Below, one piece after another: positions 11,881 through 23,190 of a DNA stretch of 64,000 nt. The stretch is from NCBI GenBank assembly GCA_023653785.1, contig JAMKCH010036015.1:83693-147692 (forward strand). The letters are read 5' to 3'. This DNA comes from Ophioderma brevispina (lineage: Eukaryota; Echinodermata; Ophiuroidea; Amphilepidida; Ophiodermatidae). A program made the position numbers and the translations under genes. The notes beneath the pieces are model-generated. The model made no database searches. It was not told the origin of the DNA and worked only from the letters and a program-made list of their open reading frames with translations. The stretch's first letter is position 1. The number at the start of each line of letters is the position of its first letter.

Positions 11881-14029
11881 CGTTATATTTTAAACATTTC
11901 GTTAGGAAACGTTTCTCCAAAGTTTGTAGCAAAAAATATACTACAGCTATGGAGAGTATGTTACTGAGGATTGTTTTATTGAATCAGTCTCGGGGGGGGG
12001 GGGGGTGTAGTCTAGGGTATGTGATTGCTTATAAGCCCTATTTTCAGCTCTCCATTTCAGTTCCAGAGACCCTACTTTTATGTCCAAAGACATATTCTAC
12101 GAAATTGTTTTGAAACACTGCCCAAAAGTAGTTATTTTCTGCAATTTTTGGTGTCTCAAATTAGCTCTGGAGCCTCAATTTTTTGAATTCTGGGTGGCAC
12201 ATACCTACCCAAAATAAAGTTAGTTACCCTCACCCGGGCTCGGTCTCTTCTAGTGTGGAATGCAAATATTTTAAGGATTAAGTATGTTCCATCTTATAGT
12301 GAATGGATTATAGTGAAGTTGACACACATACAGCAGAGCCAGTAGCCTTGAGGTGGCAGTAGTATTACCCAAAAATGGACATAAATAAAGATTTGTTTGG
12401 ACTGAGATCCTGCTGGAAATACAGAAACTGAAAGCTGGTTAAGCAGCTAGGGTTTCTGCGAGGAGCCAACCTGTATACATTTGGCCAAAAAGACCTTTTG
12501 ACTGAGATGGATGTGAAAGCAAAAAAGGTTTACAAAATATGGTTCTGAATAATTTGATTGGTTTGCTTTTAGTGTTCAAGAGCCAGGAATTTTGTTTTCA
12601 GTTGATTACAAGGACAATCGCACTTCAAAAAAGGCTATATAATATGGAGATGAATGCAATTTCAGGCCGCTTTAATGAATTGGTGTACTTTGAACACACT
12701 CGCAGTTCCAAAGGCTTGCTGCATTTACCTAGGTAACTCTATAAAGGATCCCAGTACTGGTCTGCGAACAACGGCTCATATTTATGCATTTTCAATCATT
12801 GAAAAAAAAAAACACCCTCTCTGACTCGTATGTGGTAATTAAAAATTGAGGGGAAAAAAGAGTGTAAATGTGAGAGGGGAAAGTTGGTGGGTGTGCACTC
12901 TTGTGGTTACGCTAAATTGGAGCTCAATACCTTAATTAGAGTCATATAGACGGGACATTAAAGTAAAATAAGGGAGGGGTGTGTTAAAAAATAGGCACTA
13001 CACTGCAGGCATAGATTATTGACAGCTCTCCAATTCACTGACTTATTGTAAAACTTCCTTTACAAATGGTAGAGGGCATGTCACAACTTGTCCATTGTAG
13101 TTATGAGATATTTGCAGTTTTAAAAATGACACTCTTTTCAAGGCCAATTTAGAGAAAGATATGGTGTGTTATACTTTAAATATGCTATAGTCATTTGGGC
13201 AGTCCACTGCTTTAAAAAAAAAATAATAGTAAAAAGGTTTAGGGAATTGGGACAGTTGGCCAGATTGAGTGATGCGTTTTATCAAAATGACTATGGCTGC
13301 ATTAAACAAAGCTTGAACTTGGCACAACCTCAGGTTTACAAGTTTTTTATAGGCCTACCTGGTATTTTTCGCATCTGGTTGCATGGAGGAGAGAACATAG
13401 GTAGTTATGTTAAAAGGATGATGGCATTGGATTAAAGGGAGGAATCTCACAGTATCTTGATGCTTTTACTAGGATATCAATCTTTGTGGCAAAAACTGAC
13501 AAAAAAGGCATTGTTCGTAGATCATTGTGGTGTAGGATATGGTTGAAGATAACCTTTTACTTGGCGGATGCCAGAAACCTGACAAGGTGTCGACGGTAGA
13601 GGAAGTGACAAATGCCAGCTGGGCGTGTCATAGAAGATAGGTAAATGAGAACAATTTATGTTTATAATTTAATTTGTGAAAATACATATAACAAAAAATA
13701 AAAGGTTGGTTTTAAAAACCTGTAAATAAAATAAAATAAGGTGGTGTGAGTAGTAATGTATGTTGTGTGGGCAGTTGGGCTTGCAAAGGGTATAAATCTT
13801 TGTTGTTAAATACTGAGTGGCCTACTGGTTTTGAAAGTTTTTGTGTCGCCTGCTTTTGCAGGAAGACCCATAGGGATCACTTTGTCCACTGTAGTTGTTG
13901 TTGTTGATATGTCTGTTTGACGTCTGTTGTGAAACAAAAGGGGTGTTAAAATTTGCATGTACTATCAACATAACTTTGAGGGATTTAAACCAAATTGGGT
14001 CACAGGTGCAAACATGCAGACCCCACTTG

Positions 14030-14550
14030 TTGATGGGTCAAAGGTCACATTGCCAAGGTCAAAGGTCATGTGAAGGTCAAGTTGGTAAAATAGGCTGAAA
14101 ATGTAAAATTGACCTATGAAAAGTTGAAGTTCATTGGAACCAAAACTTGATTCATAGGTGCAACATGGCATCCCTCTTTTGTTGATTGAGGTACAAGGTC
14201 ACAGGCCAAGGTCAAAGGTCATGTGAGGTCAAGTTGTAAAATAGGCTGAAAATGTAAAATTGACCTCATATGAAAGTGAAGTTCAATTTGGAACCAAACT
14301 TTAATCATAGGTGAACATGGGATCCATCATTGGTGATTGAGGTCAAACCGGTCACACGGGCCAAGGTCAAAGGTCACATGCCAAGGTCAAGGTCGTGTGA
14401 GGTCAAGTTGTAAAATAGGCTGAAAATGTAAATGACTCAATATGAAAAGTTGAAGTTCAATTGGAACCAAACTTGAATCATAGGTGAAAAACATGGGATC
14501 CTCATTTGTTGATTGAGGTCAAAGGTCACATATAAAGGTCAAAGGTCATT
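14030..14550. repeat. Roughly 150 bp tandem array with five perfect AGGTCA direct-repeat-1 sites, in intron 1
   Basis: Units begin near 14094, 14245 and 14419 with 'ctgaaaatgtaaa' and contain 'gaagttcaattggaacc', 'gggatcc' and blocks of AGGTCA. The string AGGTCAAAGGTCA, two AGGTCA half-sites one base apart, occurs at 14056, 14209, 14364, 14516 and 14536. A GGGTCA variant is at 14035. DR1 spacing is the known recognition pattern of nuclear receptors such as HNF4, COUP-TF and RXR heterodimers. A decayed relative lies at about 33615-33880. Regulatory activity is inference. Confidence 0.7.
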
Positions 14551-17124
14551 TTAGGGCCTATCATTCACTAAACGCGACGGCAGGCGACACAAAGCGGCGA
14601 GGACCGATGTATTTTTAAATCATGAAAGTGATCGCTTAAAAACTTCAATTCACAGTTTATCCAGTTTATCTTAAAAGAAAATGGTAGAAAAAGCAAGGAA
14701 AATGAAGAATAATATATTGGTTTGGTGTTCCCCTTGTTGTATATACTCTTTATGACCACCTAATAGCTAAAAAAACACATTCTGGACCTTTTGGGGGAGT
14801 CGGATAAAAGTGCAATGAGAAAGTTGGTTTGGTTGGTTAATTTATTTTCTTCCTTATGCTTTTTTCTCTCTCACTCTCCCCTTCCCCGCTTGTGTTGCCC
14901 TCAGAAACGTTTGATTTTAAAATACACTTCACTGCTACTTTTGCAATCATCAGCCTTGTAAGCTATGTCACAATTCACACAATGGTTATTGTAGCACGGT
15001 TTGTTACTCCTGTATACGAGCCGGCTCAATAGGTATTTGGTTTGACAAACCATGTAAAGACGTGTGCCTTTCTGCTTCACTTATTGCCAACAACCCCACT
15101 TGTGGTGTACTTGAATGGGACTTCACTGGCGCAGTTAATTCATTTGTAAATATAAATCTCCAATACGGACAAAACAATAACAATTATAAACATAGAAGAA
15201 AGGTTTTGATATCTGGGGTCCTTTGAAACGATTGCCTCAGCAACTATTACTGGGTGTGGTCTGAAAATACCCTGGGTAGCAGGTACTTTTTTGAAAACAA
15301 TGTAAATTTCAAAATGGTAACTCTCTTAACTTGCATCATGATTGGAAAGAAATTACCCTTAACTTAGGTCTAATAATAATAATAAATATGAAAAGCAATT
15401 GGTGTTATTTGCATAATTAGCATTGATTTCACAACTTGAATTACCCCCCCCCCAAAAAAAAATACCCTCCTACAGCTGCCATCTGTTCATACCAGAACGC
15501 CTAGACCAACAACTGTCATGTCAGTGCCTTGTCACGGGAAGATGTCACTAGTACAATGACATCATTGCTAAAAATAGTATTTCCTCCGGCAAATCAGTTT
15601 ACTTGGCCCTGACCATACAAACTTAACCACAAACAACACCAGGTAAACTTTGGAGAGCTAGGCCTGCAAAATCAAAATAAAGCCTCTGGACACAAAAGGC
15701 AGTAACATTTTCACCTTCAACATCTGTGGCAAAGGAAGTTGGTTAACACGCGCACTCAAAAAAGGTGCTCGCCTAATTGCCTTACCAAGGACTATAAATT
15801 GTTTTTAAGGCATATAACTTTGAGTATTCATACAACATCTTAGTAGTGATGTGCAGGAGGCCTAGCAAGTACAACACGCCTTGGAGCTATTGCACCATAA
15901 CTTGAAATATTAATTACAACTTCATGGACTTTCCGACAGAGGCCGATGAAAGGAAAAGGTACACGTGGCATTTTGTTATTAATAACTACCGCTAATTTGT
16001 TTCCTAATCTGTTATTCATTATTAATGTTGCATTTTTTTTTCTTGCTCTAGGAAAGATACCCAACAAAACAAAAACACCTGTTTGTGTTGGTCTTGATAG
16101 TACTTTTGAGTGCACATGTGATAAATGACAGTCATTCCTGCTTGTTTTCCCTCATTGTTTACATTACTGTAGGGTGGGTAAAATACAATGAAAGTTAGAC
16201 AGCGTGTATGGGCATGCATACTGCATTTGCATTTTGTTGGTTACCTTTTGCAAGAGACCATTCTCTGCCAATGAGCAAGCTTTACACCAATCAGATTATA
16301 CCATAGCTCCCCATTGTTTGTGTTTTAAAGCTCTCAAAACACGGACCTGGGGCTTTAAAGATCACCTTTTCTATGCATGGAAGACCTGTGGGCTGGATAG
16401 TGTAACCCTGTTGGTGTGAAAATGTGCTGCCATTAAAAAGTCAGGGTCAATAAGTACTGAGGTGGTAACCAATAATTAGATTTGTGGATTGTTTACAGTG
16501 AAGGATTTGATCTTTTTGAATTATTAATGAGAATTTAGTAGATTAAATGGGACTGTGGACAAATCCTGGGATACCAAGGATGGATTATACATGTTATAGT
16601 AAACTTGGTAATTGTACCTCTTGTGGAGGTAAGCATTGGTTGTTTGTCTGTATATTAACCTTTCTACTGCAGAAATGGTATGATACTATCAACAAATAAT
16701 TCTTGGACACTTGGTGTCCCCATTTTAGTCTCTACAGTTGGGTATTCTCGGATGTTAAATATTATTCTCAGGTATTGTGGGGTAGTACTATTCGCAGCTT
16801 CTACATCACATTTTTAATTCTAAAAGTTTAATACAATTTGAATATACTGCAAAGAGTTACAAGTTTGTTTTGATGTTCATTTAGCTGGGTGAACTCTTGA
16901 GATCAATATGTTAGGCTTGCTGGTAAACAATGGACGATTCTCTGATGATACACTGAAGACACTTTGTGCATTAAAAATAATCTAACCATCACAAAACTTT
17001 AATGTAGCAAACTAAGTTTAATAGATTTTAGGTACAGAAGATTATAGTTAACCAGTTAGTTGTAAATACAGTATTAGTCAGCTTGTATGATATATTTTTC
17101 AGACAAAGACTGAGCCCTCTGTTG

Positions 17125-17175
17125 TTTTTTTTTTTTTTTTTTTTTGTTTGTTTGTTTGTTTGTTTTTTTTTCCTT
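17125..17175. repeat. Poly-T and (GTTT)n low-complexity tract
   Basis: A run of about 20 T is followed by GTTTGTTTGTTT and more T. It lies in intron 1 and could be the tail of a retroposed element, but no element body was recognised. Confidence 0.7.
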
Positions 17176-18823
17176 TTTCTTCCCTCTATGTAAAGGTGCT
17201 AGTTTGATCTTTGGCACATATTTTGAATTTTTTTCAACAAATCATGCTCTCCTTGTATCTCAGACAAAGGGCATAGACTCATGCATTTGACTCATGCTTA
17301 ATCATCAATGGGGGTTTCCACACTGCCCCAAATTTGTCATCAATACTTTTTCAATAAATTTGTTTATTTTGTTCAGCCTTGGTTGCAAATTAAATACCCA
17401 AATTTGGACATTACTTAGCAGCTTGAACACCAGATCAAATCCACTACAATTTGTACGATTGTTATGCAAAATCATATTTCATTTACAAACTACCCTGCAA
17501 ACTACCCATTTACTATCAGCCTGCCAAAAAAAAGCTTGCTCAAAGTGAACTTATGATTGGTTATTTCCAACTTGCCCAGGGTAGCAAGTTGTTTTCACAA
17601 AAACTCTCCCCAATATGGTGAATGATGTCAAGCTTTAATTTCTTTTTGGGACTTTTCTGGTCATGGGGAATACACCCAGCAGAGAGGTTTGAAGTCCTAT
17701 TTATAGAAATGATGCGAGCACTGAATTGATTCAATTTGAGAAATAATTTGCACAACCTGTCACAATTGTCCACAAATTTATCTTTAACTATCACTCAAAC
17801 TGGGTCCTGAATATGCATTTCATGGTCTCAAATTGCAATACCAAACCATGAAAACAAATTCAAGCTACCACCTTAATATTTTCACCTTGAAAGTAGGCTA
17901 CCACTACAACATAATCAACTTTCGGGAAAATGAAGCCAGGGTGTGTGAACAATTGAAAAAGCTTTCAAGTCGGGTGTATAATGAACTGGCAACCTTGCCT
18001 GGAGTAGTAGTAGTAGTGGCGGGGAGAGGCGGCACTTCCTATTGTATGCTAATAGGCAAGATTATATATGAGTCATGCCGCAGCCAATCAGAGTGCGGTA
18101 AACAGGAAAAGTTTTGCCCAGACTTGTCTGCTGTAGTATGCTAACCTGGGCTTTTTGGCTTCTAATTGAAACAGGTGCAAAGAAATTGAACATGCAGGTT
18201 TTATTTTCAGGTCATGTCAGGTGTAACTGGCATAAACAATAACATTTGTACTACCTGAGCTTGGATAAATCTGTCTCAGATTATTTATAGCCTTTAATAG
18301 TTATATATTTACCAAATTGATGCCTTGATGAAAACTGTCCAATCTCTTCTTCTCTAGCTTTCTCTGTTGCAATCAATGTTTGAGGTGGTGTTGTAATTAG
18401 CCATTGTTTTTGTCTTTATTCTGGAATGATCTATTTACTTAGTAACTGAAATAATAGTTATTATTGTTGCGCTGATGAGTCACGATTGCATTTGGTGTCG
18501 TGTCAGTCTGTGAATAGAACTCAAATGGTAGACTTTGAACAGAAAAAGGTTGAATAACCCAATGCAATAACAAACAGCAAACCAAAATATTTGTAAATAC
18601 AAAACTGCAATCTGCAGACCACAACTCTATTTCTGTTGATAGTAATGGTTTAAACGTCAAACAGTTATGAACCTGCTTTTCACAAAAAGTAAGTATTTGG
18701 TCATTGTACTTAATATGTAATTAAAATCTTTATTGACCACAGGTGATCAATAGTAGGTTTAAATATGAGTCCCTATGGAATTGACTACTAACATCTGATT
18801 CAATTATTTTGTCTTATGTACAG

Positions 18824-19047
18824 AGAGGAGACCCAGATATCACTCCGAGGGAAGTGGAACTGACGCAGCCCAGGCAGTAGAGTCCGAGGATGCCTCACAC
18901 CCTTCCCAGCCCCTTCCCGACCTTGTCAACACGGCATTCCGCCCTCGTGCCAATACTGAGCCCTCAAGACCAAGACCTGAAATCCAGGTTGGAGAGCAGC
19001 TCAGAAGAATAAGCGATGAATTTCACTTGAGTTATGAAGAAATCAGA
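18824..19047 (+). CDS. BCL2L11: Bim/Bmf-like BH3-only protein, coding exon 2 (BH3 exon)
   Basis: Acceptor TTATGTACAG|AGAG and donor ATCAGA|GTAAGTAT frame residues 212-286, entering in phase 1 and leaving in phase 0. Residues 262-278 read RPEIQVGEQLRRISDEF. Bim has RPEI, then two changed positions, then LRRIGDEF at the same spacing. The BH3 pattern is complete: hydrophobics V267, L271, I274 and F278, a small residue (S275; Gly in Bim, Ala in Bmf), and the invariant Asp276. BH3 helices of this family insert into the groove of pro-survival Bcl-2 proteins, and Bim can also activate Bax/Bak. The upstream part (213-261) is a Pro/Ser/Glu-rich linker. The intron eight residues after DEF is close to where I recall vertebrate Bim having one, which supports orthology. 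Confidence 0.88.
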
Positions 19048-21382
19048 GTAAGTATCTTGTTGTGTTGTAACTAGATTTCATATTGATGAATTCAAGGTTC
19101 AAAATTGTTGTTAGCATCATTGGTCTGTTCAAAGTCAAGTTCTCTTTTCAATCTATTACCTCTATCTTGATGAAATTAATTGTAAAATTTTTTCACCAGT
19201 AAAGTTACCCATCAGAATAGACCACTGCAAGGCATCGGCAAACAGAGCTATGCCCCGAGCCAACTAGCCCTGCCGTCATGCCCTGTGGCTGCGCTAGAAT
19301 CTTTGATTTTGATCTTATCACGTAACTGAACACACCACTGATTTTGTATAATTTTCCCTCATAACACTACCAAATTACACACCTTGATTACCCTAATTAG
19401 ACTCACTTTAAACAGAATGCTTAGACAAGGGCCAACATCGACAATCTAAATTCAGAGACAAGATTTGTTTCAAAAAGCCACACGTTTGAAATAGATTGCC
19501 AACAAAGTGTTAAAACCTGTTCATTCTCCCAAGGCTGATGCATTTCCTCTGTGAAATAGCAAGGGTGAATGTACTTTTACAGCTTGATTTAACTTCTCAA
19601 GTAGCTTTTAAGGAGTAGATAACGGTACTAGAAATTGCACGCTTTAAATGCGCTACCCGATAATGCTGACAGGTTCTGAGCAAGCGGCTGTTGGCTTTGT
19701 GAAACACCGCTTGGAACCCCTGTGGGGGATTGGGAGAAATCCTAAGCGCTCGGTAATATAGTTTGGTCAATTTACGCATCGGAGATTGTGTCGATAATCT
19801 TACCTGCCCAGGGGGGCTTGACAATGTGAATTGTGATTACTTAAATAAGGGGGAAAAAGTCAAGATATTGTTATTGGTAGGAGATTGGGGCTACTGGAAC
19901 CAGATAGATAGGGATTATTACTTTGACAGATTAATTTTAGTTACATTGATTGTAAAGACGAGTACAGGAGGGAAATTGACTGGCAAGACCTTTTTATCTC
20001 CTCTTATTTTATAATTCCACAGTTTTCACATGATAATAAAATAGCATCTACTTAGATAAAATCTGCCTTTGATGATATCATATTCACTGCTGGTTATCAA
20101 GTCAAACTTTTTGTTTGGTCAGTGTAGAAATATGCCATCATCTCACTCCACAGCTATCCTCAGCATTCCACAAAAGTTTGTCTTGTTACTAATTAATAAT
20201 AATATTAGAACAAAATGAATACTTTAGATATCTACATTCTTTCATCCATGGTTTGTTTTGATCAAGCGTGATATAGAATGGAGAATTGAATCAATAAATT
20301 CCTCCCAACATCAATTAACAAGAACCTAATCAACCTACTGTTGGTTACACATTTTCAATTTTGAGATTCCTGTAGGATCTACATAATCCACATTTTTACA
20401 TTTATAAGCATATTTTGCAGTCAATACTCAAACAATGTTATACTGCACCAACCTGGAATGCACTCAATTGTTTTCAAGTTTGGTATGTAGTAGGAAAGAA
20501 TGCAAGGATTGTTGTATTGTTTTCACTATATCATCTTTTCAATTGAATTACTGCATAAAATAGCACTGCAAAGGTGTTTAAATTTGTTAAATATCTAATG
20601 ATTTGCATTTTTTTCAATAGCAATCTTAATTAACAACTAAACTACCATCCCTGGGAATTGCCCAACTGGCACTGGAATGCCAGCCAGCCCATTATAACCA
20701 AAAAAAACTAAGCATTTCTCGCATACTGACACTAAGTGATCGGTCGATTCCAATCAATAAGAATTGACTGTGACACTTCACATTTGTCGCCAGCCCTAAA
20801 CCTGTTAAACAACGTTCTCGTTATGCACATATCGACAAGTCCATATGCGAACGTCACAATCTAGCAGTCAGCGGTGATATATCGAAAAGAATTACTTTTG
20901 TTGTATGTGTCTGACTACTCAGCTAGAAAGTATCTGTTTTAGTCCCATTATGAGACCATATTTCGTTAACACATCTGAAATCACAAGTCGTCGCACGCAA
21001 AGCCAGGGAAAATTACCATCTGGTGGGTTGTGGTACTGCAGTGGCAGTAACAAGTGCCTGTGTTTGAATTTTGCACAGTGAAAGATAATAACAGCAATAT
21101 AATTTAATCATTTGACTATATCTACCTGTTTAATATCATTATTACCATATCACTAGTATTGATAGGTATGATCCATCTGTCAGAGACAATTAAACAATTT
21201 TTGTAACATTTTATTACCACCTAAATGGTAATGTGATGTATAGCCAGGTGTGTGTGTTCTCATACTCATAATCTGGATTTGATCAGAGAAACTGTAAAGT
21301 TGTTAGTAAAAAATACTGAAGATTTTCTAGATATGATATTTTAATTGTCCATTTCGTTTTTCTTGATTTCATCTTGGTACAG
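19048..21382 (+). other. Intron 2 of the BH3-only gene (2.3 kb)
   Basis: The intron is bounded by GTAAGTATC and TCTTGGTACAG, phase 0. The interior is AT-rich with no recognised exon or mobile element. A 75-codon minus frame and an 83-codon plus frame near 19.6-20.0 kb have no splice context or recognisable content. Confidence 0.7.
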
Positions 21383-21520
21383 AGATTAAGACGACGGCGA
21401 GAAAATCAGGGCTGGCTGTCTCGCGTAATTGAACACTTCCGCGGTGGCCCACATCACGAGGCAGTGGAGGAGGAACGGCCAGAGGCAGACAAACATGTCA
21501 GCAGACAAAACCAGCAGTAG
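21383..21520 (+). CDS. BCL2L11: Bim/Bmf-like BH3-only protein, coding exon 3 (C-terminus)
   Basis: The exon opens in phase 0 after TTGGTACAG and reaches TAG at 21518-21520, giving residues 287-331. It begins with a basic stretch (RLRRRR, 287-292), then ENQGWLSRVIEHF (293-305), which could form a short amphipathic helix, and then a Glu/His-rich tail. Vertebrate Bim ends in a hydrophobic mitochondrial anchor. No such segment is present here. Bmf has a Gln/Asn-rich stretch followed by Trp and hydrophobics at the same distance from its BH3, so the tail is more Bmf-like than Bim-like. The protein may therefore bind membranes weakly or depend on partners for localisation; this is inference. Confidence 0.8.
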   Translation, partial: RLRRRRENQGWLSRVIEHFRGGPHHEAVEEERPEADKHVSRQNQQ

Positions 21521-22370
21521 ATGATGAACGATGATGATGTCATTAACTTTGAAAAAGACAACAGAGATGCCAGCTTGTTGAATGGACAAACAAAATGCGG
21601 TCTAACAATCGTGGTCAATACAACAAAAAATGCTTGCTGACTTAAAGCTGGGTTTGGACTAGATAGAGCAAGCCAGTGGACTTAATTTGACTGGCGTTGT
21701 TTTGACCAGACGCCTCTGTTGCCGCGAGTTTGCCAGAATTCTTTGATTTACAGTGTGTGATATTTGGCATTTATATCTAAGCATGACTGAAGCACAGTGC
21801 GAAAAGACTGCCACTGATGAAATGAGTCATCCAAGTCATGTTGTGCCTGTTGGGTGTTAGATGTACAAAACCAGAAAACCTGCCTAGTTTTTTCATGATT
21901 ACATACCCAAACAATGAACTTGACAATTATAACTGAACGATAGCTAAATGGTAGCTATACCAAAGGTTGTGCAATGCTGCAGAATTTGTTGCTTTTTTGT
22001 ATTGACTGAGAAGAATTTCACTTGAAACCATTTTTTATTTCAAATGTACTGAGTTTGAGCCATACAATGCATTGAATTTTTGTTCGTGAAGCCAAATATT
22101 TCATTTCAAAGTGTTTTTGTAAGGATTATATAGGAAGTATTGATGATTTAGAACTGGCTGAATTGGATAGATATCGCAGCAGTAAATTGGTGAAAACTTC
22201 CATCCTTTTTGTATGGTAGGTGGTAGTCATTTGTATCCATTCTAGGACCATTAAAATGAACTTGGTTCGTAACTTTTGATATGAATCTGTGATTTATAAG
22301 CAGAGAAGTGGTTTGTATTTACAAATAATAATGATTTTTTTTAAATAAATTAAGATGATTTTAGTATTGG
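21521..22370 (+). other. Probable 3' UTR of the BH3-only gene
   Basis: Unique AT-rich sequence follows the stop codon. The first canonical AATAAA is at 22344-22349 and is followed by T/G-rich sequence within about 30 bp, so cleavage near 22370 is plausible. Further AATAAA strings exist downstream (for example near 27740), so a longer UTR is possible. Confidence 0.35.
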
Positions 22371-22540
22371 CAAAGAAGCTTTTGCTTTTCCAACTTGTGC
22401 TTTAACTTTGAAGTTAAGTGCATGACTGATTAAAGGCACTATCAGTGATTTGCGAAATTGGAAAATCAAACATGTCATGTCATCGAATTTCATGTTTTTG
22501 GAACAAGAGCAACTGAATGAGTATCCTTAACATGCTCTAT

Positions 22541-23190
22541 AAAAAGGCCCGTATGCAGCCCCGCCCACCCCCCCCCCACCCATTCCACAAAAGGTCCACT
22601 TTTTGCTGATCTTTTATTATAAGACATTCCAAAACTAAAAAAAAGGACCATTTAGGAGGCTAGGACCACTTTTACAAGAAAAAGTCCCCCCCCCCCCAAA
22701 AAAAAAAATAAATTACAATATGGCCATGTCTGTAAGTGGTTAGACCAAAAGCATTCTAGAAAGGATATGAACATTAACTGCAACATAATTGATTGGAAAT
22801 TAGTTTGTATTTCTCCAATACTGTTTTCTCCTTTTTTGCATATTTTCATGAAAAACATAAGAATTCTACAGAAATAGTCCTTACTTATGAGCTACCCCTA
22901 CAGATTCCAATTGTTTGCTGATAGTGTCTCTAATAAGTATACATATTGTTATTACAGTTTGACAACAACAATCTTCCACTGGATTTGGCAGGCCCGTGCT
23001 GGGGGGGTCAAAAAGGGAAATTTTGACAAGAAAGTCCACTTTTTGGTAATAAAATTTTCAAAAAGTCAAAAAAGGACAATCTTAGGGGGTTCCCTACCAA
23101 AAAAGTCCACTTTTTTTCACAAAAAAAACTCACTTTTTCGAAGTCCCGCACTCCCCCCCCCCCCATAAATCCTGCATAAGCCCAAAAAAT
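22541..23190. repeat. Dispersed repeats with poly-C/poly-G tracts
   Basis: Two related blocks (about 22545-22700 and 22990-23185) share 'ggtccactttttg', 'aaaaaggac' and runs of 8-12 C. The second block reads 'cactttttcgaagtcccgca', which recurs at 55.66-55.72 kb. A G-run at about 23000 and C-runs at about 23155 sit at opposite ends, which hints at terminal inversion. There is no coding content beyond chance frames. Confidence 0.5.

Larger units (their letters stand above)
10134..18823 (+). other. Intron 1 of the BH3-only gene (8.7 kb)
   Basis: The intron is bounded by donor G|GTAAGTA and acceptor TTATGTACAG, and both agree with the reading frame. It contains a dispersed repeat (10.23-10.86 kb), poly-T tracts (10.33-10.45 and 17.12-17.17 kb), a roughly 120 bp tandem repeat (11.48-11.88 kb), a G-run near 11,995, and the AGGTCA-rich array (14.03-14.55 kb). 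No further exon of the gene was recognised inside it. Confidence 0.7.
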
